From: Nocardia rosealba
Lineage (GTDB): Bacteria; Actinomycetota; Actinomycetes; Mycobacteriales; Mycobacteriaceae
Assembly (NCBI RefSeq): GCF_020216065.1
Contig: NZ_JAIWNA010000003.1
Span: forward strand, 14,882-78,881
Direction: 5' to 3'
Length of the DNA stretch: 64,000 nt
In this document: one piece after another, positions 37,234 to 45,720 of the stretch
How the letters are laid out: every line of letters starts with the position of its first letter
How positions within the stretch are numbered: the first letter of the stretch is position 1
The notes under the pieces: model-generated
What the model was told of the DNA's origin: nothing
Seen by the model: only the letters and a program-made list of their open reading frames with translations
Database searches by the model: none
Program-made: the position numbers and the translations under genes

Positions 37234-37920
37234 ATGACCGTGCACCACGACAACATTCAGCTCGCTGTGCTCGACATGGCCGGCACCACTGTCGCCGACG
37301 GCGGGCTGGTGCTTCGCGCCTTCGAGGAGGCGGCGACCGCGGTCGGGATCGAGTCCGACGGCCCACGTCGCGAGACGGCCCGCCGGTACGTGCTCGACAC
37401 CATGGGGCAGTCCAAGATCGAGGTCTTCCGCGCGCTGCTCGGTGACGAGGACGCGGCCCAGGCAGGCAATCGCGCCTTCGAGGCGGCCTACGACGCGCTC
37501 GTCGGCGAGGCCGACATCGCGCCCGTACCCGGTGCGGTAGAGGCGATCACGGCCCTGCGCGACGCGGGTGTCCGGGTGGCGCTGACCACCGGGTTCAGCC
37601 GCGGCACCCAGGACAAGCTGCTGTCCGCGCTCGGCTGGGCCGAGCTGGCCGACCTCACCCTCGCCCCGTCCGACGCCGGCCGTGGCCGTCCCTACCCGGA
37701 CATGGTGCTCACCGCGGCCCTGCGACTGCGGGTCGACGCGGTCGACCGGATCGCCGTCCTCGGCGACACCACCAGCGATATCGCGACCGGTCTGGCGGCC
37801 GGGGCGGGCATCGTCGCGGGCACCCTGACCGGTGCGCACAGCGCGGCACAGCTGCGAGAGGCGGGCGCAACTCACGTCATCGACTCCGTCGCCGACTTCC
37901 CCGCTCTGCTCCTTGCCTGA
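37234..37920 (+). CDS. Phosphonatase-like HAD hydrolase (TIGR03351-like)
   Basis: 228 aa. HAD motif I LDMAGTT with nucleophile D14 and the phosphonatase-type Met-Ala-Gly-Thr-Thr; a cap domain with MGQSKIEVFRALLGDEDAA; motif II TTGFSRGTQDKLL; motif IV VLGDTTSDIATGLAAGA. It would hydrolyse phosphonoacetaldehyde to acetaldehyde and phosphate; whether a Schiff-base Lys is present (K in MGQSK is the candidate) cannot be settled by eye. The ATG at 37234 follows the FAD gene directly; a frame opening inside that gene is rejected. Confidence 0.85.
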   Translation: MTVHHDNIQLAVLDMAGTTVADGGLVLRAFEEAATAVGIESDGPRRETARRYVLDTMGQSKIEVFRALLGDEDAAQAGNRAFEAAYDALVGEADIAPVPGAVEAITALRDAGVRVALTTGFSRGTQDKLLSALGWAELADLTLAPSDAGRGRPYPDMVLTAALRLRVDAVDRIAVLGDTTSDIATGLAAGAGIVAGTLTGAHSAAQLREAGATHVIDSVADFPALLLA

Positions 37921-37981
37921 ACTTCCGTTGCGGCGACCGCCGCGGCGAATGCACCTCCGTGAAACGAAAGTTGCTGTCATC

Positions 37982-39028
37982 GTGCGTACTTCCCCCACCA
38001 GACGCCGCCTCGCGCGCACCGCGTTGCTGCTGGCAGGCGTCACCGCCGTCGCGTTCTCCTCGGCGTGTGGCGGCACCGGAACCGAATCGGCCGACGGCCG
38101 CACCGTCACCGTGTACTCGGCCGACGGCGTCGGCGGCTGGTACAAGAACCGCTTCGACGAATTCACCGCGCGGACCGGGATCGCGGTGAACCTGGTCGAG
38201 GCCGGGTCCGGCGAGGTGGTCAACCGGGTCGACAAAGAACAGTCCAACCCACAGGCCGACCTCGTGGTCACCCTGCCGCCATTCATCCAGAAGGCCGAAC
38301 AGTCGGGTCTGCTCCAGCCCAGCGGCATCGACACCGCCGCGATCCCCGCCGCCGACAAGGATCCAGACGGCAACTACGTGACGATGGCCAACAACTTCCT
38401 GTGCTTCATCGCCAACCCGTCGGTCGATACTGCCGCGCTCACCTGGGACGACCTGCTGAAGCCGGAGTTCAAGGGCAAGCTGCAGTACTCGACGCCCGGC
38501 CAGGCCGGTGACGGCACGGCGGTGCTGGTGCTGCTGCAGCAGTTGCGCGGCAAGCAGGGTGCGCTGGACTACCTGGCGGCGTTGCAGGCCAACAATGTCG
38601 GCCCGTCGTCGTCGACCGGCAAGCTGCAGGCCAAGGTCGACAAGGGTGAGCTGCTCATCGCCAACGGTGACGTGCAGATGAACCTGACCACGGTGAAGGA
38701 GAAGGGTTCGAAGTTCAACGTCTTCTTCCCCGCCGCCGACGGCAAGCGCTCCACCGTCGCGGTGCCGTACATGATGGGTCTTGCCAAGGGTGCGCCGCAC
38801 AAGGACGACGCCACCGAGCTGATGCGTTTCCTGCTGGCGCCCGAGGCGCAGGCAGCGCTCGGACCCGAGGCGTTCGCGGTGTCGCCGCGTACCGATGTGC
38901 CCGCGCCCGCCGAGGGCGGTCCCGCCGCGGCGATGCGTGGTGTCGACGTGGTTCCGGTCGACTGGAACACCGTGCTCACCGAACTGGATGCCGATCTCGC
39001 GGCATACCAGAAGGCAACCGGCAGCTGA
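37982..39028 (+). CDS. ABC transporter substrate-binding lipoprotein (2-AEP type)
   Basis: 348 aa. N-terminal Arg-rich signal, membrane core and FSSAC (Cys29) lipobox-like end. The mature protein is a type-2 periplasmic-binding fold of the iron/thiamine/phosphonate group: VTVYSADGVGGWYKNRFDEF, TWDDLLKPEFKGKLQYSTPG, LLIANGDVQMNLTTV. It would capture an aminophosphonate outside the membrane. GTG at 37982 with GAAACGAAAG upstream is chosen; an ATG at 37949 would add 11 residues. The gene follows the hydrolase after 61 bp. Confidence 0.86.
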   Translation: MRTSPTRRRLARTALLLAGVTAVAFSSACGGTGTESADGRTVTVYSADGVGGWYKNRFDEFTARTGIAVNLVEAGSGEVVNRVDKEQSNPQADLVVTLPPFIQKAEQSGLLQPSGIDTAAIPAADKDPDGNYVTMANNFLCFIANPSVDTAALTWDDLLKPEFKGKLQYSTPGQAGDGTAVLVLLQQLRGKQGALDYLAALQANNVGPSSSTGKLQAKVDKGELLIANGDVQMNLTTVKEKGSKFNVFFPAADGKRSTVAVPYMMGLAKGAPHKDDATELMRFLLAPEAQAALGPEAFAVSPRTDVPAPAEGGPAAAMRGVDVVPVDWNTVLTELDADLAAYQKATGS

Positions 39029-39052
39029 AACCCCCTGTAAAAGGAGTCGACA

Positions 39053-40240
39053 ATGTCCGATGGTGACGTCCGCACGGGGTCCGTCGTTTCGGCCGGTGCC
39101 ACCACGACCGAACCGGCGATCGTGTTCGACCGGGTCGGTGTGAGCTACGGCCGGGGCCGCAAGGCCGCTGTCGCGCTGGCCGACTTCAGCCTGCGCGTCG
39201 CCGTCGGTGAGACGGTGGCGTTGCTCGGCCCGAGTGGGTCGGGTAAGTCGACCGCGCTCAAGGCGCTGGCCGGATTCGTCCGTCCCACTTCGGGTTCGGT
39301 GCGGTTGGCCGGACGCGATGTCACCGCGTTGTCGCCTGCCGAGCGGGGGATCGGCGTGGTCGTGCAGTCGTACGCACTGTTCCCGCACATGAGCGTGCAC
39401 AGCAATGTGGCGTTCGGGTTGAAGTCGCAGCGGGTGCCGCGCGCCGAGATCGGGCCGCGCGTCACCGAGGCCTTGGAGATGGTCGGCATGGGTGGTTACG
39501 CCCAGCGCCTGCCGAGGGAGCTGTCGGGTGGTCAGCAGCAGCGGGTGGCGATCGCCCGTGCGCTGGCCATCCGGCCCAAGGTGCTGCTGCTCGACGAACC
39601 ACTCGCCGCCCTCGACGCTCAATTGCGGCACTCGATGCTCGGCGAACTGCAGGAACTGCGGAAAGCGTTGCCCGACACGGCGATGCTGTACGTCACCCAC
39701 GATCAGGCCGAGGCGCTCGCCCTGGCCGACCGGATCGCGGTGATGCGTGATTCGCGCCTCGTCGACATCGACACCGCCGAAAACCTCTGGCAGCGACCGC
39801 CTTCCGATTTCACCGCCGGGTTCCTCGGCGGGGCGAATCTGGTGCCGTGCACGGTGAAGCACGTCACCGGGACGGCGGCGCTGGTCACCGCGGGCACCTC
39901 GACGCTGCGTGCCCAGGCGCCGGTGCCCGGTGTCGGGCAGGACGAGTGGAAGCCCGACGACGACGCGCTGCTGTGCGTGCGCCCGCACACCGTCAGCCTC
40001 GGCAAGACCTCGGATCGCGACGCGTTGCGCGCCACGGTGCGAAGTGCGGTCTGGCGTGGAGCCTCGACCCGGGTCGAGTTGGATGTCGACGGGTTGCCTT
40101 CGGTGCTCGCCGCCGACGTACCGGGGCATTTCACCGCTGCGGTGGGCTCGGTGGTCGGTGTGGTGTTGCCCGATCCTGCCGGTGTGTTGATCGCGAACAC
40201 GATCGGTGCGGGTTCTCGCGGCGTGGGATCGGCATCATGA
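39053..40240 (+). CDS. ABC transporter ATP-binding protein (2-AEP type)
   Basis: 395 aa. Walker A LLGPSGSGKSTALKALAGF, Q-loop in VVVQSYALFPHMSVHSNVAFG, signature RELSGGQQQRVAIARAL, Walker B LLLDEPLAALDA and the switch His in YVTHDQAEALALADR. The C-terminal part (about 275-395) is a TOBE-like regulatory domain. It energises the two permeases downstream. ATG start with AAAGGAG upstream. Its stop overlaps the start of a 23-codon ORF. Confidence 0.92.
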   Translation: MSDGDVRTGSVVSAGATTTEPAIVFDRVGVSYGRGRKAAVALADFSLRVAVGETVALLGPSGSGKSTALKALAGFVRPTSGSVRLAGRDVTALSPAERGIGVVVQSYALFPHMSVHSNVAFGLKSQRVPRAEIGPRVTEALEMVGMGGYAQRLPRELSGGQQQRVAIARALAIRPKVLLLDEPLAALDAQLRHSMLGELQELRKALPDTAMLYVTHDQAEALALADRIAVMRDSRLVDIDTAENLWQRPPSDFTAGFLGGANLVPCTVKHVTGTAALVTAGTSTLRAQAPVPGVGQDEWKPDDDALLCVRPHTVSLGKTSDRDALRATVRSAVWRGASTRVELDVDGLPSVLAADVPGHFTAAVGSVVGVVLPDPAGVLIANTIGAGSRGVGSAS

Positions 40241-40308
40241 TCTCGGCTGAATTCTCTGCGGTGGTCGGACACGACTTCGGTGTGTCCTACGACGGCGAGG
40301 TGCGGTGA
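40237..40308 (+). CDS. 23-codon ORF coupled between ATPase and permease
   Basis: The frame starts ATG at 40237, overlapping the ATPase stop (ATGA), and ends TGA at 40306-40308, overlapping the permease ATG at 40308 (TGATG). The product MISAEFSAVVGHDFGVSYDG plus EVR has no membrane segment. Both overlaps are the hallmark of translational coupling, so ribosomes from the ATPase gene would pass through it into the permease. It may be a coupling device, a microprotein, or chance. Confidence 0.4.
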   Translation: MISAEFSAVVGHDFGVSYDGEVR

Positions 40309-41201
40309 TGAGCGCACCGGTGCTCGATCCTCCCGGAGTCGCCGATTCGGAAGCTGTTGGTACGCAGCGCTCGTGGGTGCCCGTGCTCTGGGCTTTGCCG
40401 CCGGTGCTCATCGTGCTCGGCATCGCCGGCTATCCGATTCTTCGAGTCCTCACGGAGTCGACGCGCACGCCGAGCGGACGCGGCACCGAGGTGTGGTCCT
40501 CGGTTCTCGGCTCGGCGGCCTTCCGGGAAGCGTTGTGGCGCACCATCTCCATCGCCGTGTGTTCGACGCTCGGCTGCCTGGTGCTCGGCACGTTCCTCGC
40601 GATCGTGCTCGCCTTCGTGCCGTTTCCCGGCTCGGGTGTGGTCGGCAGACTCATCGACACCGTCCTCACGCTGCCGTCGTTCCTCATCACCCTGGCCTTC
40701 ACCTTCCTCTACGGCACGGCCGGTGCGGTGAACGCACTGATCACCGAATTGACCGGGGCGACAACGCCTGTCATCGATTTCCTCACCACGCCGCTGGGGG
40801 TGATCCTCGCCGAGATCACCTTCTTCACCCCGTTCGTGGTGCGACCCGTGCTCGCCGCGTTCGCGCAACTGCCACGCGAACAGCTCGATGTGGCGGCCAG
40901 TCTCGGTGCCTCGCCGTGGCGGGTGTTGCGACAGGTGGTGCTGCCCGAAGCGTGGCCCGCGCTGGCGGCAGGCGGCAGCCTCGTGTTGTTGCTGACGCTC
41001 AACGAGTTCGGCATCGTGCTGTTCACCGGCGCCAAAGGTGTCATCACGCTGCCCGCGTTGATCTACACCCGTGGCATCGTCACCTTCGACCTGCCCGGCG
41101 CCGCCGTCCTCGCCACCGTGCAGGTGGTGCTGTCACTCACCCTGTATCTCGTCTACCGGTTCGTGTTCGCCCGGTTCATCGCCCATCCGAAGGAGGACTG
41201 A
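40308..41201 (+). CDS. ABC transporter permease 1 (2-AEP type)
   Basis: 297 aa from the ATG at 40308 (a GTG one codon earlier is equally in frame). Six membrane helices with the MetI-type loop EQLDVAASLGASPWRVLRQV (about 192-211) that docks onto the ATPase. Helix 1 is preceded by a polar segment with APVLDPPGVADSEAVGT. It forms the channel with permease 2. Start overlaps the short coupled ORF; the next gene begins 2 bases after its stop. Confidence 0.9.
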   Translation: MSAPVLDPPGVADSEAVGTQRSWVPVLWALPPVLIVLGIAGYPILRVLTESTRTPSGRGTEVWSSVLGSAAFREALWRTISIAVCSTLGCLVLGTFLAIVLAFVPFPGSGVVGRLIDTVLTLPSFLITLAFTFLYGTAGAVNALITELTGATTPVIDFLTTPLGVILAEITFFTPFVVRPVLAAFAQLPREQLDVAASLGASPWRVLRQVVLPEAWPALAAGGSLVLLLTLNEFGIVLFTGAKGVITLPALIYTRGIVTFDLPGAAVLATVQVVLSLTLYLVYRFVFARFIAHPKED

Positions 41202-41203
41202 TC

Positions 41204-42001
41204 GTGCTCGTCTGGACTCCACGCGGAAAGCTGTTGGTGCTCACGGTCTTCGGGCTCGTGGTGACGGTGGTCTTCGTGGCTCCGATCGCGACGGTCGTCC
41301 TCGCCGCGCTCGCGGGCACCTGGACCGGCCCGCTCCCGTCGGACCTCGGCTTCGCCAACCTCGGCGCTGCGGTGAGCGGTGAACAGGCCGCGAGCCTGTC
41401 GGTGAGCCTGCAGACCGCGCTGCTCGCGGGTGCGGTCGCCCTGATCGTGGGCACCTGGGCCGCCCTCGCGGCCCGTGAAGCTCCCACCTGGTTGCGCCGC
41501 CTCACCGACGCCGTCTTCCACCTGCCGGTCGCGGTGCCCTCGGTGGCCATCGGCCTGGGCGTCCTCATCGCCTTCAACGAACGTCCGCTGCTGCTGGGCG
41601 GCACCAAGTGGATAGTCATCCTGGCCCACACCGTCCTGGTCCTCGCCTACGCTTTCAGCGCTATCTCCGCCGCCCTCGACCGCCTCGACCCCGCCTACCG
41701 CCAAGCCGCCGAATCCCTCGGCGCAGGCCCGCTGCGGGTCCTGCTCCAAATCACCCTCCCCCTCCTCCTGCCCGCCCTCGGCGCCGCAGCGGGCCTCTCG
41801 ATAGCCCTGTCCATGGGTGAACTCGGCGCCACGATCATGGTGTACCCCGCCACCTGGAAGACGTTGCCCGTCAGCATCTTCGCCCAAACCGACCGAGGAG
41901 AAGTCTTCGACGCCGCCGCCGCGACAACCATTTTGGTCGCGGTGACTCTCGTAGTCCTCGTGGTGCTCGGCCGGTTGCGCGGCCGCGCAACCGTGCGCTG
42001 A
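41204..42001 (+). CDS. ABC transporter permease 2 (2-AEP type)
   Basis: 265 aa, six membrane helices with the coupling loop YRQAAESLGAGPLRVLLQIT (about 165-184). The GTG at 41204 has AAGGAGGA seven bases upstream. The last gene of the phosphonate operon. Sequence resembles the second permease (PhnV-like) of 2-aminoethylphosphonate importers, judged by gene order. The SDR gene behind is convergent. Confidence 0.9.
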   Translation: MLVWTPRGKLLVLTVFGLVVTVVFVAPIATVVLAALAGTWTGPLPSDLGFANLGAAVSGEQAASLSVSLQTALLAGAVALIVGTWAALAAREAPTWLRRLTDAVFHLPVAVPSVAIGLGVLIAFNERPLLLGGTKWIVILAHTVLVLAYAFSAISAALDRLDPAYRQAAESLGAGPLRVLLQITLPLLLPALGAAAGLSIALSMGELGATIMVYPATWKTLPVSIFAQTDRGEVFDAAAATTILVAVTLVVLVVLGRLRGRATVR

Positions 42002-42038
42002 GCGTTGCGTCGACGGCGCGGCCTCGGTCGCCCCGAAG

Positions 42039-42803
42039 CTAGAGCAGTGCGGCGGCGTCTACCGCGGTGAGACCACCGTCGATGCGCAGGTCGTGGCCGT
42101 TGATGTAGGAAGCCTCGGCGGAGGCGAGGAACGCGACGGCGGCGGCGATGTCCTCGACGGTGCCGATCCGGCCGGCGGGGGAGAGGGCCGCGACTCCGGC
42201 CTGTGCCGACTCGGAGAGTTCGGCGCGGAAGGCCGGTGTGTCGATGTAGCCGGGGCTCACCGAATTGACCCGGATACGCCGTGGCGCCAATTCCGCCGCG
42301 AGCGTGCGCGTCAGATTGTGTACGGCCGCCTTGCTCGCCGAATACAACGCCGCACCCGGCACACCCCGATGCAGGCCGAACGACGCGTTGATGACGATGG
42401 CACCGTGGTCGACCAGCAACGGCAACGCCTTCTGGATCGTGAAGAACGCCCCCTTGAAATTGCTGTCGATCACCTGCCCGAACAGGTCGTCACTTACCTG
42501 CTCGATCGTCTGAAAGGACCCGATCCCCGCATTGGCGAACACCACATCGAGCCGCCCGAACCGCTCCGAAATCGTCCCCATCACAGCATCCAGGTCGTCG
42601 AGATCAGCCATGTCCCCGGCGATCCCGACCGCCTGATCACCCAACTCCCCGACCGCCGCATCGAGCCGCCCCTTGTCCCGGCCGGTCACCACAACCCGCC
42701 CACCCTCCGCGATCAACCGCCGCGCAGCAGCCAACCCCATCCCACTGCTCCCCCCGGTAACCAGAGCGATCTTCCCGTCGAACCGAAACCTGTTGTGCGT
42801 CAT
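42039..42803 (-). CDS. SDR family oxidoreductase
   Basis: 254 aa, classical short-chain dehydrogenase: cofactor motif ALVTGGSSGMGLAAARRL, NAG motif VVFANAGIGSF, catalytic YSASKAAV with the Ser in INASFGLHRG, and the C-terminal GYIDTPAFRAE. The substrate cannot be told. NADP preference is suggested by GRDKGRLDAA after strand 2. ATG at 42803 preferred; the upstream in-frame extension is not family-like. Its stop is 38 bases from the phosphonate operon end. Confidence 0.88.
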   Translation of the reverse strand: MTHNRFRFDGKIALVTGGSSGMGLAAARRLIAEGGRVVVTGRDKGRLDAAVGELGDQAVGIAGDMADLDDLDAVMGTISERFGRLDVVFANAGIGSFQTIEQVSDDLFGQVIDSNFKGAFFTIQKALPLLVDHGAIVINASFGLHRGVPGAALYSASKAAVHNLTRTLAAELAPRRIRVNSVSPGYIDTPAFRAELSESAQAGVAALSPAGRIGTVEDIAAAVAFLASAEASYINGHDLRIDGGLTAVDAAALL

Positions 42804-42932
42804 GCACTCACCCTGCGCCTCCGCCGAACAGGCAACCAGTGCGCGTTTATCAGGGGTGTGCCAACACCACCCTGGCGGCACGGAACGGCGGATGCTCAGC
42901 GCGAGACTCGCGGAACCGGTGTCTTCCCCGTC

Positions 42933-43700
42933 TTAGCGGGAAGCGCGGGCGCTGACCCGAACAGTAGGTGGTGCGTACAGCCACCGCTGTTCGTCTGCTA
43001 ATTCTCGCTGCGCCACCGCGATCGTCTCTTGTGAGACTCCGTGGACTACCAGAGCTTCGTGCGCCTGCGCCCAGGTGAGGCTCCACATGCGCGCCATCGG
43101 TGAATCACCGCGAAAGAAGGGAATGTCGGCGTCGGCCCGGATATCGACGAGCCCGAGCGCCGCCAACCGAGTGGGCAGCGTGCGCGCCCACGATTGGTTG
43201 GCACCCGCGGTTTCGGTGGAACGGGCGAAGGCGCGCCAGACTTCCCCGAATGCTCCCGGCATCTCACCGAGCATACCGAGCCCATCGCCTTCCTCGAGCA
43301 CGAGCACTCCGCCCGGTGCCAATGCCCGAGCCAATCTCTCTACTACGATTTGTCTTTCGGCGATGTGGAGCAGCACGAACCGGGTATGGACGAAATCGAA
43401 GGCGCCTGCGGGGAGCGGATCGGTGACGAGGTCCATCCGGACGGTTTCACCACCGCGGTCCGGCAAGTCGGTGAGATGACGCGGATCGGCGTCCACAGCC
43501 AGTACTCGGCCACCGGGCAGCGCGACGGTGCACAGCCAGCGTGCGAAAGACCCACCACCAGCGCCGGCCTCGAGGCATCGCCAGCCGGCAGCTACGCCGA
43601 GCTGTTGCGCCAGCGCGATACTCCCCGGGTCGTACGCCCCACCGAGCAAGCTCAGCCGTTCCTCGGCGAGACTCCAGTCGTTGGGCAGTGTGTAGTCCAT
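42933..43700 (-). CDS. SAM-dependent methyltransferase
   Basis: 255 aa, class I methyltransferase. Motif I CLEAGAGGGSFARWL, post-I acidic VLAVDADPRHL, motif II FDFVHTRFVLLHI and ALAPGGVLVLEEGD. The N-terminal DYTLPNDWSLAEERLSLLGG resembles actinobacterial small-molecule methyltransferases. Target unknown. ATG start. The region upstream contains a near-palindromic ACCT-n8-AGGT site. Confidence 0.87.
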   Translation of the reverse strand: MDYTLPNDWSLAEERLSLLGGAYDPGSIALAQQLGVAAGWRCLEAGAGGGSFARWLCTVALPGGRVLAVDADPRHLTDLPDRGGETVRMDLVTDPLPAGAFDFVHTRFVLLHIAERQIVVERLARALAPGGVLVLEEGDGLGMLGEMPGAFGEVWRAFARSTETAGANQSWARTLPTRLAALGLVDIRADADIPFFRGDSPMARMWSLTWAQAHEALVVHGVSQETIAVAQRELADEQRWLYAPPTVRVSARASR

Positions 43701-43721
43701 CCTCAGACGCTAGGACCGTCG

Positions 43722-43737
43722 ACCTGAACGTCGAGGT
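43722..43737. promoter_or_regulatory. MerR-type palindrome upstream of the methyltransferase
   Basis: ACCTGAACGTCGAGGT matches its reverse complement at 12 of 16 positions and sits 22 bases upstream of the methyltransferase start. ACCT-n8-AGGT palindromes between -35 and -10 are typical of MerR/SoxR operators; no MerR gene is in the window, so this is only suggestive. Confidence 0.25.
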
Positions 43738-43809
43738 GATTCGGCGACCCCCGGCCACGTCAGTGGTCGATGCCACAGGGCGTACAGACGATGCCGCTGC
43801 TGTTCTGGC

Positions 43810-44655
43810 TCAGGCGGATTCGGTGAGGTGGAGGTGGGGGAGGGTGGTCAGGCGGGCGTGGGTGGCTGTGCCCGGTTTCGGGTTGTAGAGGACTACGGAC
43901 CAATTGGGGTTGTCGGCGACGGTGAGGGTTGTCGCGTCGAAGAACAGTTCGCCGGCTTCGGGGTGGAGTAGCGCGTTGACTGCTTGCGCGGGTACACCCA
44001 CCTCGTGCCGGTCCCACAGTTGTGCGAAATCGGGTGACGATGCCACGAGGTCTTTTGCCACACGGTCGAATTCGTCGTCGTGCGGGGCGAGCGCCGCGTC
44101 GGCACGGTAGGCCGCGACAACACCCGGTGCCGCAGCGGCCCAGATCTCGGGCAGGCCACGGTAGCGGGGACTGGTGAAGAAGGTAACGAGGCAGTTGTGT
44201 GGTTCCCCGTCGTCGCAGCCGAAGAGCCGACCGGCAAGAGTGTTGAACGCCAATATGTTCCAGTAGCAGTCGCGCACCACGGCGGGCCCACGCTCCCACC
44301 CATCGATGAGCGCCCGAATCTCCTCGGTCACCGGCGTTCCCGACCCACTCGCGGGCGGCGGGTTGAGTCCGGCGAGCAGATACAGGTGCGAGCGCTCGGC
44401 ATCGTCCATCCGCAGCACCCCCGCCACCGCGTCGAGCACATCGCCGGACACCGAAATGTCGCGTCCTTGCTCGAGCCACGTGTACCAAGACACCCCGACC
44501 CCCGCCAACATCGCGACCTCCTCCCGTCGCAACCCGGGCGTCCGCCGCCGCCCACCCGCAGGCAACCCCACCTCACCGGGTGAGATCCGCTCCCGCCGAG
44601 CCCGCAGAAACTCGCGCAATTGTTCACGCCGCCGAACCGATGCCGCACCGCCCAT
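43810..44655 (-). CDS. XRE-family regulator with MmyB-like ligand domain
   Basis: 281 aa. The N-terminal HTH (about 8-80: LREFLRARRERISPGEVG, RRTPGLRREEVAMLAGV, SWYTWLEQGRDISVS) is followed by the MmyB-type domain (about 105-270; YWNILAFNTLAGRLFG, FDRVAKDLVASSPDFAQLWD, HPEAGELFFDATTL). Such regulators often control an adjacent oxidoreductase, for example the SDR gene nearby (inference). The ATG at 44655 is family-typical; an in-frame upstream ATG would add 22 residues without homology. Confidence 0.88.
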   Translation of the reverse strand: MGGAASVRRREQLREFLRARRERISPGEVGLPAGGRRRTPGLRREEVAMLAGVGVSWYTWLEQGRDISVSGDVLDAVAGVLRMDDAERSHLYLLAGLNPPPASGSGTPVTEEIRALIDGWERGPAVVRDCYWNILAFNTLAGRLFGCDDGEPHNCLVTFFTSPRYRGLPEIWAAAAPGVVAAYRADAALAPHDDEFDRVAKDLVASSPDFAQLWDRHEVGVPAQAVNALLHPEAGELFFDATTLTVADNPNWSVVLYNPKPGTATHARLTTLPHLHLTESA

Positions 44656-44761
44656 GACTCCAACGTAGTCACTCGGGGCAGTGGGGAGATCGGGGGTCGC
44701 GGAGTGTGCCGCACCGAACATGGCTTCGCGGGTCGGTGTGGTGCGGCACGCTCGGCAGGGG

Positions 44762-45172
44762 TCAATCGACGATTGCCGTTGCCTCGAGTTCCACCATCAT
44801 GTCCGCCTCGAACAGTGCGTCCACGCCGATGAGTGAGGCGGGGGGCATCGGGTTGGGTAGGCCGATCTCCGCGGCGACGGATTCCACGCCGGACATGAAG
44901 GCACCGGCCTGGTCGGGGGTCCATCCGGTGACGTAGAAGGTCAGGCGGAGGACGTCGGCGAAGGTGGCGCCTGCGCCGGCCAGGCCGACGGCGGTGTTGC
45001 GCAGGGCTTGGGCGACCTGGCCGGCAAGGTCGCCGGGTGCGACGGGCGTTCCGTCGGCGAGACGGGCGACCTGCCCGCTGACGTGCACGTGCCGCGATCC
45101 GGTGCCCACAGCCACGTGGTGGTAGGGCGCGGGCTGCAGCATTCCGGCGGGGGTGATGTGCTCGACAGTCAT
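44762..45172 (-). CDS. RidA family protein
   Basis: 136 aa, YjgF/RidA fold. Members hydrolyse reactive enamine/imine intermediates; some act elsewhere. Visible features: HHVAVGTGSRHVHVSGQVAR, DLAGQVAQALRNTAVGLAGA, the LRLTFYVTG segment and ALFEADMMVELEATAIV near the end. Whether the imine-stabilising Arg is present is uncertain: the usual C-terminal RxxVEVEAIA pattern is MMVELEAT here. Divergent from the HxlR regulator, which probably controls it. Confidence 0.86.
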   Translation of the reverse strand: MTVEHITPAGMLQPAPYHHVAVGTGSRHVHVSGQVARLADGTPVAPGDLAGQVAQALRNTAVGLAGAGATFADVLRLTFYVTGWTPDQAGAFMSGVESVAAEIGLPNPMPPASLIGVDALFEADMMVELEATAIVD

Positions 45173-45250
45173 GGTTCTTGCTCCGTTCGTTGTAAGTATC
45201 GCTAAGCTACCTAGTGCACAAAGGACACTTCAACGAAATCAGGTTTCAGC

Positions 45251-45631
45251 ATGGATACCGCCGACGAACTCCGCATCGACACCGCGCACCGTGAGCTGCT
45301 GGACCAGGTGCTCGACAAGTGGTCGCTGAGCGTTCTCAACGAACTCTGCGAGCGACCGTCCCGGTTCAACGAATTGCGCCGCGCCATCCCCTCGGTGACG
45401 CAGAAGTCGCTCACCGCGACCCTGCGCAGACTCGAACGCAACGGGGTGATCGAACGGCACGTGGTCGGCACCCGTCCGGTCGCGGTCGAGTACCGGATCA
45501 CCCCGCTCGGCAAAACCCTGCGCCACCCGGTCGACGTCCTGCTCGCCTGGGCGGCCGAACAGATGCCCGCGATCCACCGCGCCCGCGATGCCTACGACGA
45601 GCGTGAGGAAGCAGAACTGGGTGCGAGGTGA
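45251..45631 (+). CDS. HxlR-type winged-helix regulator
   Basis: 126 aa. HxlR signature: LLDQVLDKWSLSVLNELCE, RPSRFNELRRAIPSVTQKSL, TLRRLERNGVIERHVV and VEYRITPLGKTL. It lacks the cysteine that redox-sensing members carry near the N-terminus. The 78-bp divergent region with RidA is unusually AT-rich. Control of the RidA gene is inferred from arrangement. Confidence 0.88.
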   Translation: MDTADELRIDTAHRELLDQVLDKWSLSVLNELCERPSRFNELRRAIPSVTQKSLTATLRRLERNGVIERHVVGTRPVAVEYRITPLGKTLRHPVDVLLAWAAEQMPAIHRARDAYDEREEAELGAR

Positions 45632-45720
45632 ATCCGGTGGGCCTTGGCTCATCGGGGAGGACTCGACCGCAACGTCGTCGCCTGCGAGTCTGTGTCGGTA
45701 CCCGGGCTTAGGCTGATGAC

